Part shown: in pieces, positions 20,672 through 32,242 of the stretch
How positions within the stretch are numbered: position 1 is the stretch's first letter
Layout: the number at the start of each line of letters is the position of its first letter
Program-made: the position numbers and the translations under genes
Source of the DNA: Aphrocallistes beatrix
Taxonomy: Eukaryota; Porifera; Hexactinellida; Sceptrulophora; Aphrocallistidae
Direction: 5' to 3'
Assembly: GCA_963281255.1 (NCBI GenBank)
Contig: OY725506.1
Location: forward strand, 2,027,001-2,091,000
DNA length: 64,000 nt
The notes under the pieces: model-generated
Databases searched by the model: none
Told to the model about the DNA's origin: nothing
The model's input: the letters and a program-made list of their open reading frames with translations, nothing else

Positions 20672-21232
20672 TACAAGCGCGCATCACTTGCTTGCGCTGC
20701 GCGGCTGGCAGACACTTTATGTCCGCCGGAGCCGCCCTGTGGGCGCCTGGGGTCAAATTGATTAATTATAAGTGAGATAACATCTCTAAATATGTCTGTC
20801 TTACTGTAAATTCGATATCAAACGAAAAATCACAAAATTTGTCAATTTTAAAAATTTTGATGCGTAATGATGACGTTATGCCAGAGTGATGAATCATCAT
20901 TTTTTGATGATAGTTGTATCATATATGAGATATATTAATATACACATTCTATTCTATCACCTAAAATGGCTGAGTTATAGTACGAAAACTGAAATTTCTA
21001 ATTATAAAAAGGTGATAATGACGTCATTATTTCCATGATGAGTCGACATTTTCGTCTGAGCTCAGAACCTACTGGAGCCATAGCCAAAAGACTCCCACAT
21101 GCCAAAGATTAGCCTTCTGCGCCTGGCAGATTCTTCAATCAAATAGTTACAGATATATATATATATATATACTATATACACATATTTATATACCGTATAT
21201 ATAAACATTAATCGAGTTTTAATTATAAGGAT
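20672..21232 (+). repeat. bZIP-B repeat, near-complete copy
   Basis: All parts are present, from 'acaagcgcgcatcacttgc' to the tail 'taatcgagttttaattataa' plus 'ggat'. The first CRE site has become tgacgtta; the second (aatgacgtcattattt) is intact. Confidence 0.85.
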
Positions 21233-21304
21233 TATGTCAGTATACATAAAAGGCATAATACGTGTAAATTATCAATTGTGTTTTATATTATAAAATCATT
21301 TATC

Positions 21305-21660
21305 TTAACGCGAACTGTGCGCCTGCTTCGATTTGACAATCTTATCTAGTCTTGGTTCGATTGAGGAGAGTGCCACACGTAGTGGAGATATGGCATCCAG
21401 AGCATTTCTATGCTTTGCTTTTATAATGTTCATTGTTAAAAACCTCACTAAGGGAAGTAGATGGAAAAGGGAGAATAACTTCAGAGACAATTCACAAAGT
21501 TCTGGATATTCGGGTCTATCCAAAATTCAGCGAGTGTTGTTATTTCAATTAAAAAAAATATTTTTTAATCCTTCATCCCCTGCCAGGTCTAATAATTCGT
21601 CTTCTAAATTAACATTCAAATCATCCTTCATTGGCAAAAAGGGATTATAGATTCAACTGT
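21305..21660 (-). pseudogene. hAT transposase C-terminal fragment
   Basis: Minus-strand frames read PFLPMKDDLNVNLEDELLDL, then DRPEYPELCELSLKLFSLFH, then TMNIIKAKHRNALDAI, LRVALSSIEPRLDKI and VKSKQAHSSR. These match the end of ZBED/SCAND3-type hAT transposases (usual form KsKyRnrLd...LRl.LSsIePdid.L...kQAHpSH). The normally conserved serine-rich dimerisation motif is altered (FHLLPLVRF), and a frame change lies near 21545. It sits 32 bases from a Gypsy LTR, so the rest may have been displaced. Confidence 0.75.
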
Positions 21661-21691
21661 TTCCTTCTCTAGGATCTTGTCTTTGGGGAAG

Positions 21692-21818
21692 TGTAGTATC
21701 CAGATGAATTCTAGAACATTCTACAGTAGATGACAATAGCAGATCTATACTCTTCTGGTATATAATTATTGTAATAGGTTTTATTCAACGATTACTCTTC
21801 TTGTTGTTGCTATTAGAT
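21692..21818 (+). repeat. 5' LTR of the Gypsy fossil
   Basis: Starts tgtagtatccagatgaattc and ends ttgttgctattagat; about 96% identical to 24647-24774. Short for a Gypsy LTR. Confidence 0.85.
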
Positions 21819-24646
21819 AATGGGTTGAAGATTGGGCGTCGTACACTGAAAGACTACAGCAATATTTTGCGGCTAATGATATTGAAGGGAAGGGAATCAC
21901 AAAGTCATCCTGCTAAGCTGCTGCGGTCCATGCACGTATCAGCTCATCAAGAAAATGCCTACGCTTAACGAGACAGCTTCGCGGTTAAAGACCAATACTG
22001 GTGAGCCCATTGAGATATGTGGGGAAATCGAGGTGGATGTAAAACTAGAAAGGCGACATGCGCGACTTAGCCTGATAGTAGTGGAAGGTAATGGGCCTAG
22101 CCTCTTGGGAAGGGACTGGATGGAAAGACTCTATCTTAGTTGTTGCCAGCTGAACCAAATTCAACAACTAAACGAGATAGAATGCGTCTTAGCCCATCAT
22201 GCTAATGTATTTAAAGAAGAACTGGGATTTGTCAAGGGACTATAGAGTCTGGTACGAGTCAAGTCTGGTACGAGTCTGGTACGAGTCAAGGGACTATAGA
22301 GTCTGGTACTAGTCTGGTACGGTAGATTTGTCAAGGGACAATAGAGTCTGGTACGTCCCCGAGATACTTAGAGCCAGGCCTTTACCATTCGCACTGCGCG
22401 GGAAGGTGGAACAGGAATTAACCCGGCTCCAAGAACAAGGAGTAATTGAACCAGTCCAGTTTTCAGATTGGGACGCGCCGGTGGTACCAGTGGTGATTGG
22501 ACAATCCGTTTATGTGGGGACTATAAGGTGACAGTAAATCAAGCCTCTAAGATCGACAAACATCCACTCCCCCGGATCGATGATCTCCTATCTTCCTTAG
22601 CTGGTGGACAATCATTTTCGAAATTAGACTTGGCGCATGCTTACTTACAAATCCCCCTACATGAAGACTCAAAGAAGTTAACAACAATCAATACGCACAA
22701 GGCCTTTTCCAGTATACCAGGTTGCCATTCGGAATAGCATCGGCGCCAGGGATATTCCAGAGAACGATTAAAAGCATACTTCAGGGAATTCCTAAGGCCT
22801 GTGTATATCTTGATGATATCTTGGTAACAGGAAGGACTGAAGACGAGCATTTAAAGAATTTGAGAGAAGTTTTAGAACGTTTGGAAACTTCGGGATTTCG
22901 TTTGAAACGGGTCAAATGTTGCTTTTTTATCAAATCAGTTGACTACCTTGGTCACACGATTACTCCGGATGGACTTAGCCCCAATGAAAAGAAGGTTCAA
23001 GCGATAAGGGATGCCCCTCGCCCGGTGGATATCAGTCAGTTGAGATCTTTTCTCGGGTTAGTGAACTACGACGGTAAGTTCCTACCAAACATCGCGTCCA
23101 CGTTCGAGCGAGCAAAAATATTATTAACTTCCAGTTTACTTCTAGTCCATTTTGATCCTGATAAGGAATTGCTCGTGAGTTGCGACGTTTCACCATATGG
23201 TTTGGGGGCGGTATTATTGCATCGCATGGAAGATGGTTCTAGTAAGCCTATCTACTACGCTTCTCGTACAGTATCCACTCTCGAGAGGGGATATTCACAA
23301 CTAGACAAAGAGGGGTTAGCGATCATTTTTGCTGTCAAGAAGTTCTACACATTGTATGGGCGTCATTTTACAATAAATTCAGATCATAAACCATTGCAAT
23401 ATATTTTGGGCCACGGAAAACCTGTGGCCTCAGCTAGGCTACAGAGGTGGGCGTTATTGCTCGGAGCTTACGATTACAAGTTAGAGTACATAAGCGCTTG
23501 CCAGCTTCAACATGCTGACGGGTTGAGTCGGTTACCACTTCTGGAATCCCCAGCTAATACTCCAGTACCAGGAGAGACAATTCTCCTTGTGGGTAACATG
23601 GAGTTGTCCTCCCTGAACTTTAGAAAGATCAGACAAACTACGGAAAGCGACCAAGTTTTGCCTCGTGTTTGCCTATCACTACAGAGAGGTTGGGGAATAT
23701 TTGATGATAATTCCCGTTGCGTGCTACGCGGGAATAGTCACAATTCCTACTAAAGGGTAGAGAATTAGTAATGGATATGCTTCACCAGGGTCATCATGGC
23801 ATTTCAAGAAGGAAGAGCATCGCCAGAGGTTGGCCAGGAATCGATGGACAGTTAGAAGAAAGAGTAAAATTATGCAAGCAATGTCAGCTTTCGAGACATT
23901 CACCCATCAAAGATCACCTGCATCCTTGGGAGTGGCCACAACAACTATGAGTACGAGCACGTAGATTATGCTGGACCATTCTTAGGCAAGATGTTTCTCT
24001 TAGTAGTGGATGCTCACTCCAAATGGTTGGAAGTCGCTTTCGTGAATTCGTCTGACACATTACAGAATCGAGTTGCAAGATTTCTGTTTCACTACCGAAC
24101 TACGCCCCATACAACGACAGGTATCTCTCCCGCGGAGTTGATGATGGGAAGACGGCTGAGGACACACATGAGCTGCCTAGTCCCTGATACAGCCTCTCGA
24201 GTAGCAAGCAAGCAGGAGGCTCAGAAGCAATATTATGATAGGAGCACTAAGCCTAGCAAACAACTAGCAGAAGGACAGATAGTATTGGCACGCGATTTCT
24301 CCGCGAGTAAAACAAGATGGGTGAGGGGTAGAATCAAGCATGAAAGTGGGCCTATGTGCTACAGTATTGAGATGGAAGATGGTCGTACTATCCGATGACA
24401 TGTAGACCACATAAACAGTTCTGAGGAAAGCTCCTGTGGGGAACGATCACCAGGGCTATTATGACTGGCCCACATCGGATGACACCCCAATGTTGCTGGG
24501 ACAAGAGCCTCTTGCAAGTACCACAAACGTTGAAGTACCTCAACGACGCCGTTCGGGAAGGGCTCGTTACCCGCCAAAGAGGTACCAACCAGAGACTTAG
24601 GACTTTTTCAGTAGCAAGTCTAGTCCCCCTCATTAGGAGGGAGAAG

Positions 24647-24774
24647 TGTAGTATCCAGATGAATTCTAGAACATTCTACAGTAGATGACAATAGCAGATC
24701 TATACTCTTCTGGTACATAAACTATTGTAATAGGTTTTAATCAACGATTACTCTTCTTGTTGTTGATATTAGAT
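24647..24774 (+). repeat. 3' LTR of the Gypsy fossil
   Basis: Preceded by the purine tract 'aggagggagaag'. Direct repeat of the 5' LTR. A flanking target duplication is not clear. Confidence 0.85.
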
Positions 24775-24849
24775 TATTAAATTACCTAGTTGAGCATTTA
24801 CTACAGGAAGTAAAATTCAAAGCGCTCAACTAGTGACTTCAAATCGGTT

Positions 24850-25690
24850 GTGATATTTCTTAAAGAAGTAGCACCAAGTCAACTTTCACACCAATTGTTT
24901 AAGATAAATCTGGAAACATATCGTAACAATCTCGAGAAACCCGATTTTGCCATGCAACTAACTTTCGTTTAAACCGTCAATCTTGTTAGCTGTTACAAAA
25001 TTAGTTGCCATCCGACCTTGCATTGAGCTGTGAGTTCATTAACCATTGAGAATTTACCAGACAGATTTGCCAGCTTTGCATTCCAGTTTATATCTCGAAA
25101 AAATTCTTCCCATTTGGCTTTTTTATTCAGCAGAATGTTGTTAGTTGGTTTCGTAGCTCAAAAATCTAGATAATACTTTTCCACTGGAGAACCAACCTAC
25201 TTCAGCATGCAAGAGCAGTTGCATATGGTCAGCTCACATCTGATCACACAAGGAAGAGAATATTGTGAATTCAGAGCGTTCGTTTTTACATAGTTTACAA
25301 TTTGACAGTACATCGTTGAGTTCCGTTGACATTTTCTTTGTTGCTAAATTCGTTACGCCAGTAGATACGTCAAGCTGCAAAGAATACCTACCATTTGGCT
25401 GATTTTCCTAGTTCGATCAGCTGTTCATCCATGTCGCAAGCAATATCGATTATTTTTCTAGCAGCAGAGTGGAACAGGGGTAGTTATCTTTGCTGCAGAC
25501 TCGCCCAATATTTCATGGCATACATCACCAATGCATCCAACCAAAAGCTGTACACCAATTATGAAGGGTTTCTTTGGCTTTGCTATACGTAGAGATACCT
25601 TGTATGAAGCCCTTAATGCTGAAACTTTTGTGTGAGATGAAACATATATTTGTTTCTGGTAGCCTTTTAATTCGTCAGGTTTTCTCTTAA
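24850..25690 (-). pseudogene. hAT transposase relic, ZBED5-like
   Basis: Reading the minus strand, several frames give ALRASYKVSLRIAKPKKPFI, GDVCHEILGESAAKI, then SSLCDQM next to the QLLLHAEVGWF block (usual form LCeeMg.eh..LLLHTEVRWLS), then SSGKVLSRFL, then KAKWEEFFRDINW and ANLSGKFSMVNELTAQCK (usual form LAyLaDiFs.LNeLN). The order is the same as in intact ZBED5-type hAT transposases, covering the N-proximal to middle part. Many stops and frameshifts are spread through it, so this is an old copy. Terminal repeats were not found. Confidence 0.75.
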
Positions 25691-26423
25691 AAAACTATAT
25701 TGGATTTGAAATCAGATCCTTGTGTTTCTAAAGAATGTATTGAATCGAGTAATAAGTTAACCGTCGATATAGATAAATTTTATCTCATAAGTTCAGGTTT
25801 GAAGGTGTACATTGAGGATGTTTTACCTGATTTCTATATCAGAGCGACCCACTCCTCTTACTTTATAAAAGGGGTAAAATATCAGTCTCAAGAAGATATT
25901 TGTGCAGAAGAAACACCTGTAAAGCAATATCTTTCTAGAAGATGATTAAGCATCTCATTAAATTGGATATATTTTATTTACTAATATTTAGATATTGTTA
26001 GTCTAGGACCACGGAAAGTGAATCAAGAAATTTGAGAAGTATGAACATTTTGGTTGTTTTGAGTTTTATGGAGATAGATACCTTGACCATAATTAAGCCT
26101 ATGCAACTTGTACAAGTTTGGTGAATTGGCTTTATTCTAACTTTTCAGGGCTCTCGAATATTTCGGAAAATTCTCTTTCTGGGAAGTGTTGGTTTGGATT
26201 TAAACGCATAAATATAATGGAGAAACAAATCTCAAACCACATAATTTTCCCATCGAGTGATGGGATAATTAGGAGGTTTAATGTGACCAAAAATTTCTCC
26301 AAATTTGATACTGAATACGAAAGTCAACTGATTGAGTATGTTATTGCTCGTCAAAGCGAGATTAGCAGACATTGGGATTAACAGTATGTCTCAAAAATAT
26401 TTCAACTGAGTTTAAACTTAGTA
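25691..26423. other. Unannotated spacer with two short frames
   Basis: Frames 25700-25945 and 26118-26381 (plus strand) show no recognisable domain. They have no obvious splice sites supporting exons. Confidence 0.3.
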
Positions 26424-27188
26424 CAGGGTGGAGAATAAGTTCTGCCACAAGCTTCATTAGGTATAAAATTTCTTATACTCAAACGATCTTAGTTATTATG
26501 GTCCTTAGAGATTGTAATTCGAAAATCCTCAACGATTTTAAAAGATTTTTCGATTCTATGACTTAGAAATGTGTTTTGTACGGTGAGTTTTGAGAAAGAA
26601 AAATGTGTCCTGGTCCGCAGCGAAAATCGTGATTCAGGGCCCACTGCTTTTCAAGTTATCTTCCCAGAGTCTTCAAATTCTTGGAAAAATAAGCTCACAC
26701 ATTTTCCTCGAACATTCTAAATTTGTAGAGATACTTGTATAAGATGCTCAGATCAGTGCATTTTGAAGACCAATTGGATCAGATTTCTTTGTGATGTGAA
26801 AAAAAGTGCCATTTGGGGAATTTTGCAAAATGTACCTAATTTGAACTGCGACTGAATAACTTTTTCTCGTTTCCGATAACGAATCCAGTGGATTTATGAA
26901 ATATTTATATGGCGAATGAAAGCTACCAGGTGCTAAATCGTCATGGGAATCGATTATGAAGACATTTTTTACAGAAGCAGTGGGGCCTGATTCGCGATTT
27001 TCGCTGCGGACCTGGACACATTTTTCTTTCTCAAAAACACATTTCTAAGTCATAGAATCAAAAGATCTTTTAAAATCATTGAAAATATTCGAATTTACAA
27101 TCTCTAAGGACCATAATAACTAAGATTGTTTGAGTATAAGAAATTTAATACCTAATGAAGCTTGTGGCAGAACTTATTCCCCACCCTG
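26424..27188. mobile_element. TA-flanked DNA element with about 220-base inverted ends
   Basis: Both ends begin CAGGGTGG(g)GAATAAGTTC and are inverted copies for about 200-220 bases (26424-26640 against 26980-27188). TA flanks both sides (26422-26423, 27189-27190). The 340-base centre has no gene. The TA target suggests Tc1/mariner-type mobilisation. A partial second copy is at 42549-42640. Confidence 0.85.
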
Positions 27189-27250
27189 TAAGTATTAAAC
27201 AGATGTTTAGTAATAGTTTTATAACTACAGGATTCATTGTGGAGAATTTT

Positions 27251-27480
27251 CGAAATCAGCATTCTGTGCTTGGCAATTTCTTCAACAATTTGTGAATATA
27301 TATATATAAATTGTTGAAGAAATTGCCAGGCACAGAAAGCTGATTTTCGGCACGAGGGAGTAAATAGGTTATGGTTCCACTAAGTTCAGGCCTCAGACGA
27401 AGATGTCCGCACATCGTGGAATTAGGAGTCTTAGTCACGTTTTTTAGAATTAGAAATTTCAGTTTTGCAAATAATTTTAT
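27251..27480. repeat. Two bZIP-B tails facing each other
   Basis: A forward tail fragment (27251-27300, 'aaatcagcattctgtgcttg') meets a reverse partial copy (27307-27480, 'attgccaggcacagaaagct') across (TA)n, giving a 45-base-arm palindrome. The CRE sites have decayed. Confidence 0.7.
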
Positions 27481-27779
27481 AGTCTGAAAACATAGCCTAC
27501 TACAATGAGGCCTTTTCACTGAACAATTTTCCATGGTACCAGGGATAAGATAAAGTGGATTTTCTTACGCACCCATAATATGAATAAATAATTTTTGTTC
27601 CAAATCTAAATCATCATTTGTTTGATGCATAACTATATGAAACTAGTCTACGTTCCAATAAATTATATATCAATGTTATGGCTATTTTCTTTCTCTGCTA
27701 TATGGTTCATTTTACTTTTACGTTGTATTTGTTCATGACTGTTAGCTCTCAACTGTTTCTATACATATAAGGATGCGCC
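27481..27779. other. Unannotated spacer
   Basis: AT-rich; nothing recognised. Confidence 0.4.
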
Positions 27780-29070
27780 ACGCAGCAAAGGGACAATGGT
27801 GAGGCGGGATGGACCTACAAAGAAGTATCCGGCAAGCAAATTCCCTAAGAAGGGTCGATGCTTTATTTGCGACTCGGACAGGCACTTTATGATGGCCCAA
27901 TGCCCGGAACGGCACTGTGCGAAATGTGGCGAAAGAGGACACGAGGTCCGCTATTACCTACATACACGAAGTCGAAGAGGGGTATTTCAGGCCATGACAC
28001 AGCATAGTGTTGTATATGAGACGACGGTTGTGGTACCAGTTAAATACAGCACAAAGTACAGTCAAGTGTATGGGCTAGGGCGGACAGCGCTAGCGGTCTG
28101 TGGTACAGCCTGCGTGGCGATAGATGTGGGGGCTGGTCGACCACTAGAACACGAAATCGAAGTACTCGATACTAACAATAGGGTGGTTATATTGGGGCGA
28201 AGGTGCCTCGCGCGCTTCAAGAATACTACTTTCGATTGGGAAAACATGAGAGTTAGGCTAGGTGGTTGTTGGAAAACCTCTCTAGCTGCGGCACGCGGGG
28301 GATACGCGGCGACTAGAGCAGAATTATGCAGACTGAGATGGGAAAGGAGGGAGATAGCTTGGAGGCCAGGTTCGATATAAACCCGAAATTATCACCGCGA
28401 GAAGAGACAGTCGAGATGGAAAGACGTTTTAGCGGAAAACCCGAAGAGCCCGCGCGAAATTGAAACCGCAGAACACGTAATCACTCTTCTGGATGAGCGG
28501 CCGATCAGAAGCCGGCCGTTGCGTGTTTCTCCGGAATTTGAGGCGGAGGTATCCAAGCAGATAGATGAAATGCTCGATAATGGGATCATACGTCCCTCTT
28601 CTTCCTCTTGGGCGAGTCGAGTGATCTTAGTGAAGAAAAAGGAGGGGACCCATCGATTTTCCGTAGATTGCCGGGATCTCAACGATGTGACGAAGTGAGA
28701 TGCCTATCCGATGCCGGATCCCCGAGATGTTTTCGATCGTATGGGAGGGGCAACTATATTCTCTACACTGGATGGGGCATCCGTATACTGGAGCGTGCCT
28801 GTGAAGGAAAAGCATAGGGAGTTCGCGTTTGTTTCAACGCGCGGGCAGTTTGAATTCAACCGCATGCCTTTTGGATTGTCAAACTCACAAGCTACCTATC
28901 AGCGAGCGGTAGACCAGGCTCTACGAGGGTGTCCGAATGTACAGGTATTTGTTGATGACTACTCGCCCAGTTTCGATACGCACCTGGAGCATTTGGATGA
29001 GGCTCAGTTGGTTATTCTAAAAATTGAGGATGAAGAATGTGAGGATTGGGCTTTTGAGTACTGATTGCTG
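27780..29070 (+). mobile_element. Second Ty3/Gypsy fossil, partial
   Basis: Shows zinc-knuckle-like cysteines (about 27855-27955), a protease-like stretch (about 28010-28260) and a reverse transcriptase part (about 28490-29000) with a VDDY block. It is distinct in sequence from the element at 21692 and less AT-rich than its surroundings. RNase H, integrase and LTRs were not found. Broken, with a few breaks. Confidence 0.8.
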
Positions 29071-29640
29071 TATTGACGGAAAAGATATGCTACATTGTAT
29101 TTTAATGACTTTAAGTAACTATTTACTCAACAACAAAGAATATTACTTCTACCACCTCTTGTCTCAAAGATACTCAAAGGAAGATACTTACCTCTAATTA
29201 TATAATACGTATATGTATATACATATATACACCTATATATTTATGTAGTATTCCTTGTCCGTCAACTAAATTATGCCAGCAGTCAGTAATATCATTATTG
29301 TGGGTTAGAGGATGTATAATTACACGATATTAAATTTATCAAAATGATATTGTGTAAAATTTCATTGTATTAAAAAATCGACTTTATCTTATCCCTGGTC
29401 TAAAATGTCTTTCGATTTCTAAATAATACTATTTGAACTTTTAAATTCACAGACTATAGAGTTATCCGGAAATTTTGTATTTTAATCACATTTGTAAAAT
29501 CAAAACATAACTCAAAACCCGTTAAATTTTATAGATTAAAAACGTATTATCAACTAACACGAAGTACTAGTCTATTGCTTATCAAACACGATCAATTTTG
29601 AATTTGCATGATAAAATAGTTTGACTGAAAATAGTGTATA
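29071..29640. other. Unannotated AT-rich spacer
   Basis: Contains a TA-rich microsatellite near 29205-29245. No gene or terminal repeat recognised. Confidence 0.4.
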
Positions 29641-29735
29641 CACTACCTGAACAAAAGTATTCGTACATCCCAAAATTCCCCATACAAACAGTTATAATAC
29701 TGATTTATTTAGCGAGTCAAGGATTTAATTGGTAA
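29641..29735 (+). mobile_element. Tc1-like left terminus
   Basis: CACTACCTGAACAAAAGTAT followed by tcgtaca, preceded by TA (29639-29640). This is the typical start of Tc1-like inverted repeats. A matching inverted end occurs at 40046-40072, but the intervening 10 kb makes a single element doubtful. Confidence 0.55.
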
Positions 29736-30036
29736 GAGATACGCTTAATTTAACTTCAAATTCGAATTCTCCATATTCGAATTACTCACTTTTTAATCGT
29801 TCAACTTGTTTACACTCCCACAAGGTTAAAAAATTTCAAACTGCCACCTCATACCACCAATGCCATCATATACCAATGGTAATCACTCGCGACATGGGCA
29901 TAGGAAAGAAAATGTCGAAAATACTTCGAAAATACATCTTGAAGAAGTGTAATTAAGGTGAAAACTTATAAAGTGGGTAATTTGAATGTGGAGAATTCGA
30001 ATTTGAAGTCAAATTAAATGTATCTTTCACAAATTA
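29730..30036. repeat. Inverted-repeat (fold-back) element
   Basis: Left arm at about 29730-29796 (gagatacgcttaatttaact...gaattctccatattcgaatt) and right arm at about 29966-30032 (aatttgaatgtggagaattc...aaattaaatgtatctttc) are inverted copies, with 170 bases between them. Confidence 0.7.
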
Positions 30037-30228
30037 AATATTCTTGAAAGGCTAAAAAAGCAGTTTTAAGATATTTGAGATGCATTAATATACACATTGT
30101 ATTAAAATATCAGCCATCCATCACCTGAAATGGCAGAGTTATGGTCGAAAAACTGAAATTTCTAATTATAAAAAGGTGATAATGACGTCATAATTTCATG
30201 ATGAGTCGACATTTTCGGGTGAGATCAG

Positions 30229-31773
30229 CAGCCGTATTCACTAAGATCTTAAGATCGAACTTAGAAATAAAGTTAGGGTTAATATGATTAGAATATAGCG
30301 TTATACTAATCAATACAAAAGTATAATATTGGTAATGGCAAGTAGTCATTTATTATTGATCTAGTGAATAAACTATATTTCTTCTTTTTGAGCAAAATTG
30401 AGGCCATTAATGTCAATATTAAGAGCAAATAATATTGATTAACCCACTCCTGTAAGACATAGCTTCTATCTGTGGTGAAATCTTTGTTTTAACTTTGAAT
30501 TCTATTATGAAATTCAATGTTTTATGTATGCAATCTATAATTATACTACACTAGTCAATATCAAAGGAAGAGCTATCAAAGAGCATAAGTTGTATCTCAT
30601 GAATTCATAATATTATATTAAACAAAACATATAGACGACAAGTGTCTTTGTATATTGTAACATGAAAACCTCTCTAAGACAAAATATAAACATTGGATAT
30701 GAGAAGAACAATAAATTGAACTCTATCGACGTTAAAATTTCTGCGTCATTTGGTGTTACGAAAATAATTGGTGTAATTAGTGGTTATGGTAAGTCGGCGT
30801 CCTCCCGTGTATATAAATTGCTGCTGAGTGCTTGCATTAACAATACCAAAACAAAATGGACAAATGCCGCAAGCAAATTGGACCAGAGAAGAAGAGTGAG
30901 TCTCATTAATGAAATTGAGTCAGCAGGTGAGATTTTGAGAGGGTCAGGAAATTCTGCTGACAAAAACAAAAGGAGGAAACAAATCTGGAGAGACTTTACA
31001 GCCAAACTCAACTCAGTGCATGGCATGGCAGAGCAGTAGAGGATATCAGGAAAAAAAGTCTCTAGAAATTGAAATCCCGACAACGTATAAGACATCAAAG
31101 AAAAGTCGGGAGAGAAGGCGAAATGTTGATGAGCAAGATGATTCGATCGAGCTCTTGAAGGCTGCAGACTTACTTCCATTACAGCAGGAAGTTTTGTTCC
31201 AACAGATGGCTGTATTCTCAGCTGCAGTTAATAGAAAAACAGAGGGACTCATCGATTGAAAGCTGGGAAAATCATTGTAAATAGGAAAATAGGATCAAAG
31301 TGATTATTATCAGTCATGTGAATCAATATATAAAGCCGGTCTCTATAATTGTGCATATTAGAATGAGTCTCTGATTATATGATCAAAGAATGTATGTTTA
31401 TTCATACAAATCCAAGAAAGAATTTGCCACGAATATAGCATGTGATACATGTTTCGATGTTACACACAATAAGAGAAATGTTTTAAAAATATTTTATTTG
31501 AAGTCTAATATCAATCAAGATAGATTCAATGTTCGACAGAAGTAAGTTTGAACAACATTTATGGAGTAATTAGTGAAAATCGAATCAATTACAATACTTA
31601 AGACACCTCCCTAGGTTGCTTAAAGTTCGGTCTTAAGTTCGGTCTTAAGACCGAACTTAAATCTTAGTGAATACCAATCTTAGTGAATACGACTTAAGAT
31701 CGAACTTAAGACTTAAGCACTAAGATCGATCTTAATTAAGATCGATCTTAAGTTCTTAGTGAATACGGCCGCA
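30229..31773 (+). mobile_element. Harbinger-type element carrying a Myb-like gene
   Basis: Ends CAGCCGTATTCACTAAGA and, inverted, CGGCCGTATTCACTAAGA, with a CAG duplication at 30226-30228 and 31774-31776. The subterminal region is full of 'cttaagatcgaacttaag' palindromes. Termini resemble those at 17642-19404. It has no transposase, so it depends on one made elsewhere. Confidence 0.85.
30662..31259 (+). pseudogene. Myb/SANT-like DNA-binding protein of a Harbinger element
   Basis: Frame 30662-31039 has KWTNAASKLDQRRRVSLINE (Myb-like first helix with its Trp), then NKRRKQIWRDFTAKLNSVHG (Trp of the last helix plus LNsV). Frame 31020-31259 continues with KKSRERRRNVDEQDDSIELL and a glutamine-rich leucine-repeat tail. 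Harbinger elements normally encode such a Myb-like helper that carries the transposase to DNA ends. Only one frame change (31020-31040) separates the two parts, so the lesion may be recent, or a small intron may lie there. The first 40 residues look non-homologous. Confidence 0.6.
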
Positions 31774-31871
31774 GAACTTAGTGGAGACATAGCCAAAAGA
31801 CTCCTACATGCTAAAAATCAGCTTTCTGTGCCTTGCAGTTTCTTCATTCAATTGGTTCCATATATCATTAC

Positions 31872-32205
31872 TAATAAAACTCGATTAATGTTTATGTACT
31901 ATATGTAGTATATCTGTAACGAATTGATTGAAGAAACAGAAAGCTGATTTTTGGCATGTGGGAGTCTTTTGGCTTTGGGTCAACTAAGTTCAAACCACAG
32001 ACAAAATGTTGAATCAAAATGGAATTATACCATAATTGTTGCTTTTTTTATAATTGGAAATTTTAGTTTTTACTATAACTCAGCCATTTTAGGTGATAGA
32101 AGGATGAAATTTTAATAGAAGGTGTATATTAATATATCGCATATATGATACAACTCTCAGCGAAAAATGATTACCCATCGCTCTGTTATGACGTCATAAT
32201 TACAA
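31872..32205 (-). repeat. bZIP-B repeat, reverse partial copy
   Basis: Starts with the inverted tail 'actaataaaactcgattaat' and runs back to a CRE palindrome near 32190 (ttatgacgtcataatt). It lies tail-to-tail with the preceding copy. Confidence 0.8.
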
Positions 32206-32242
32206 AATAAATTGGTTCGGTTTATGTTCAGGCTGTTATTAA

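Larger units (their letters stand above)
21692..24774 (+). mobile_element. Ty3/Gypsy LTR retrotransposon fossil with very short LTRs
   Basis: Two direct repeats of about 127 bp bound the element. Inside, in family order, are a protease-like region (about 21955-22245), reverse transcriptase (about 22320-23000, with a YLDD block), RNase H (about 23160-23530) and integrase with its zinc-binding head (about 23760-24400). A purine-rich tract lies just before the 3' LTR. The two LTRs differ at about five positions, so insertion is fairly recent. The element is broken, with several breaks, and no gag-like region was recognised. Confidence 0.88.
30069..31870 (+). repeat. bZIP-B repeat lacking its head, split by Harbinger
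   Basis: 30069-30228 is the body (a CRE palindrome near 30184-30191) and 31774-31870 the tail ('agccaaaagactcctacatg'). The 1.5-kb Harbinger element lies between them, exactly at 'gatcag/cagaactta'. Confidence 0.8.

Noticed and set aside
24359-24633. Two overlapping minus-strand frames
   Set aside because: They lie opposite the integrase end of the Gypsy fossil and show no domain; shadows.
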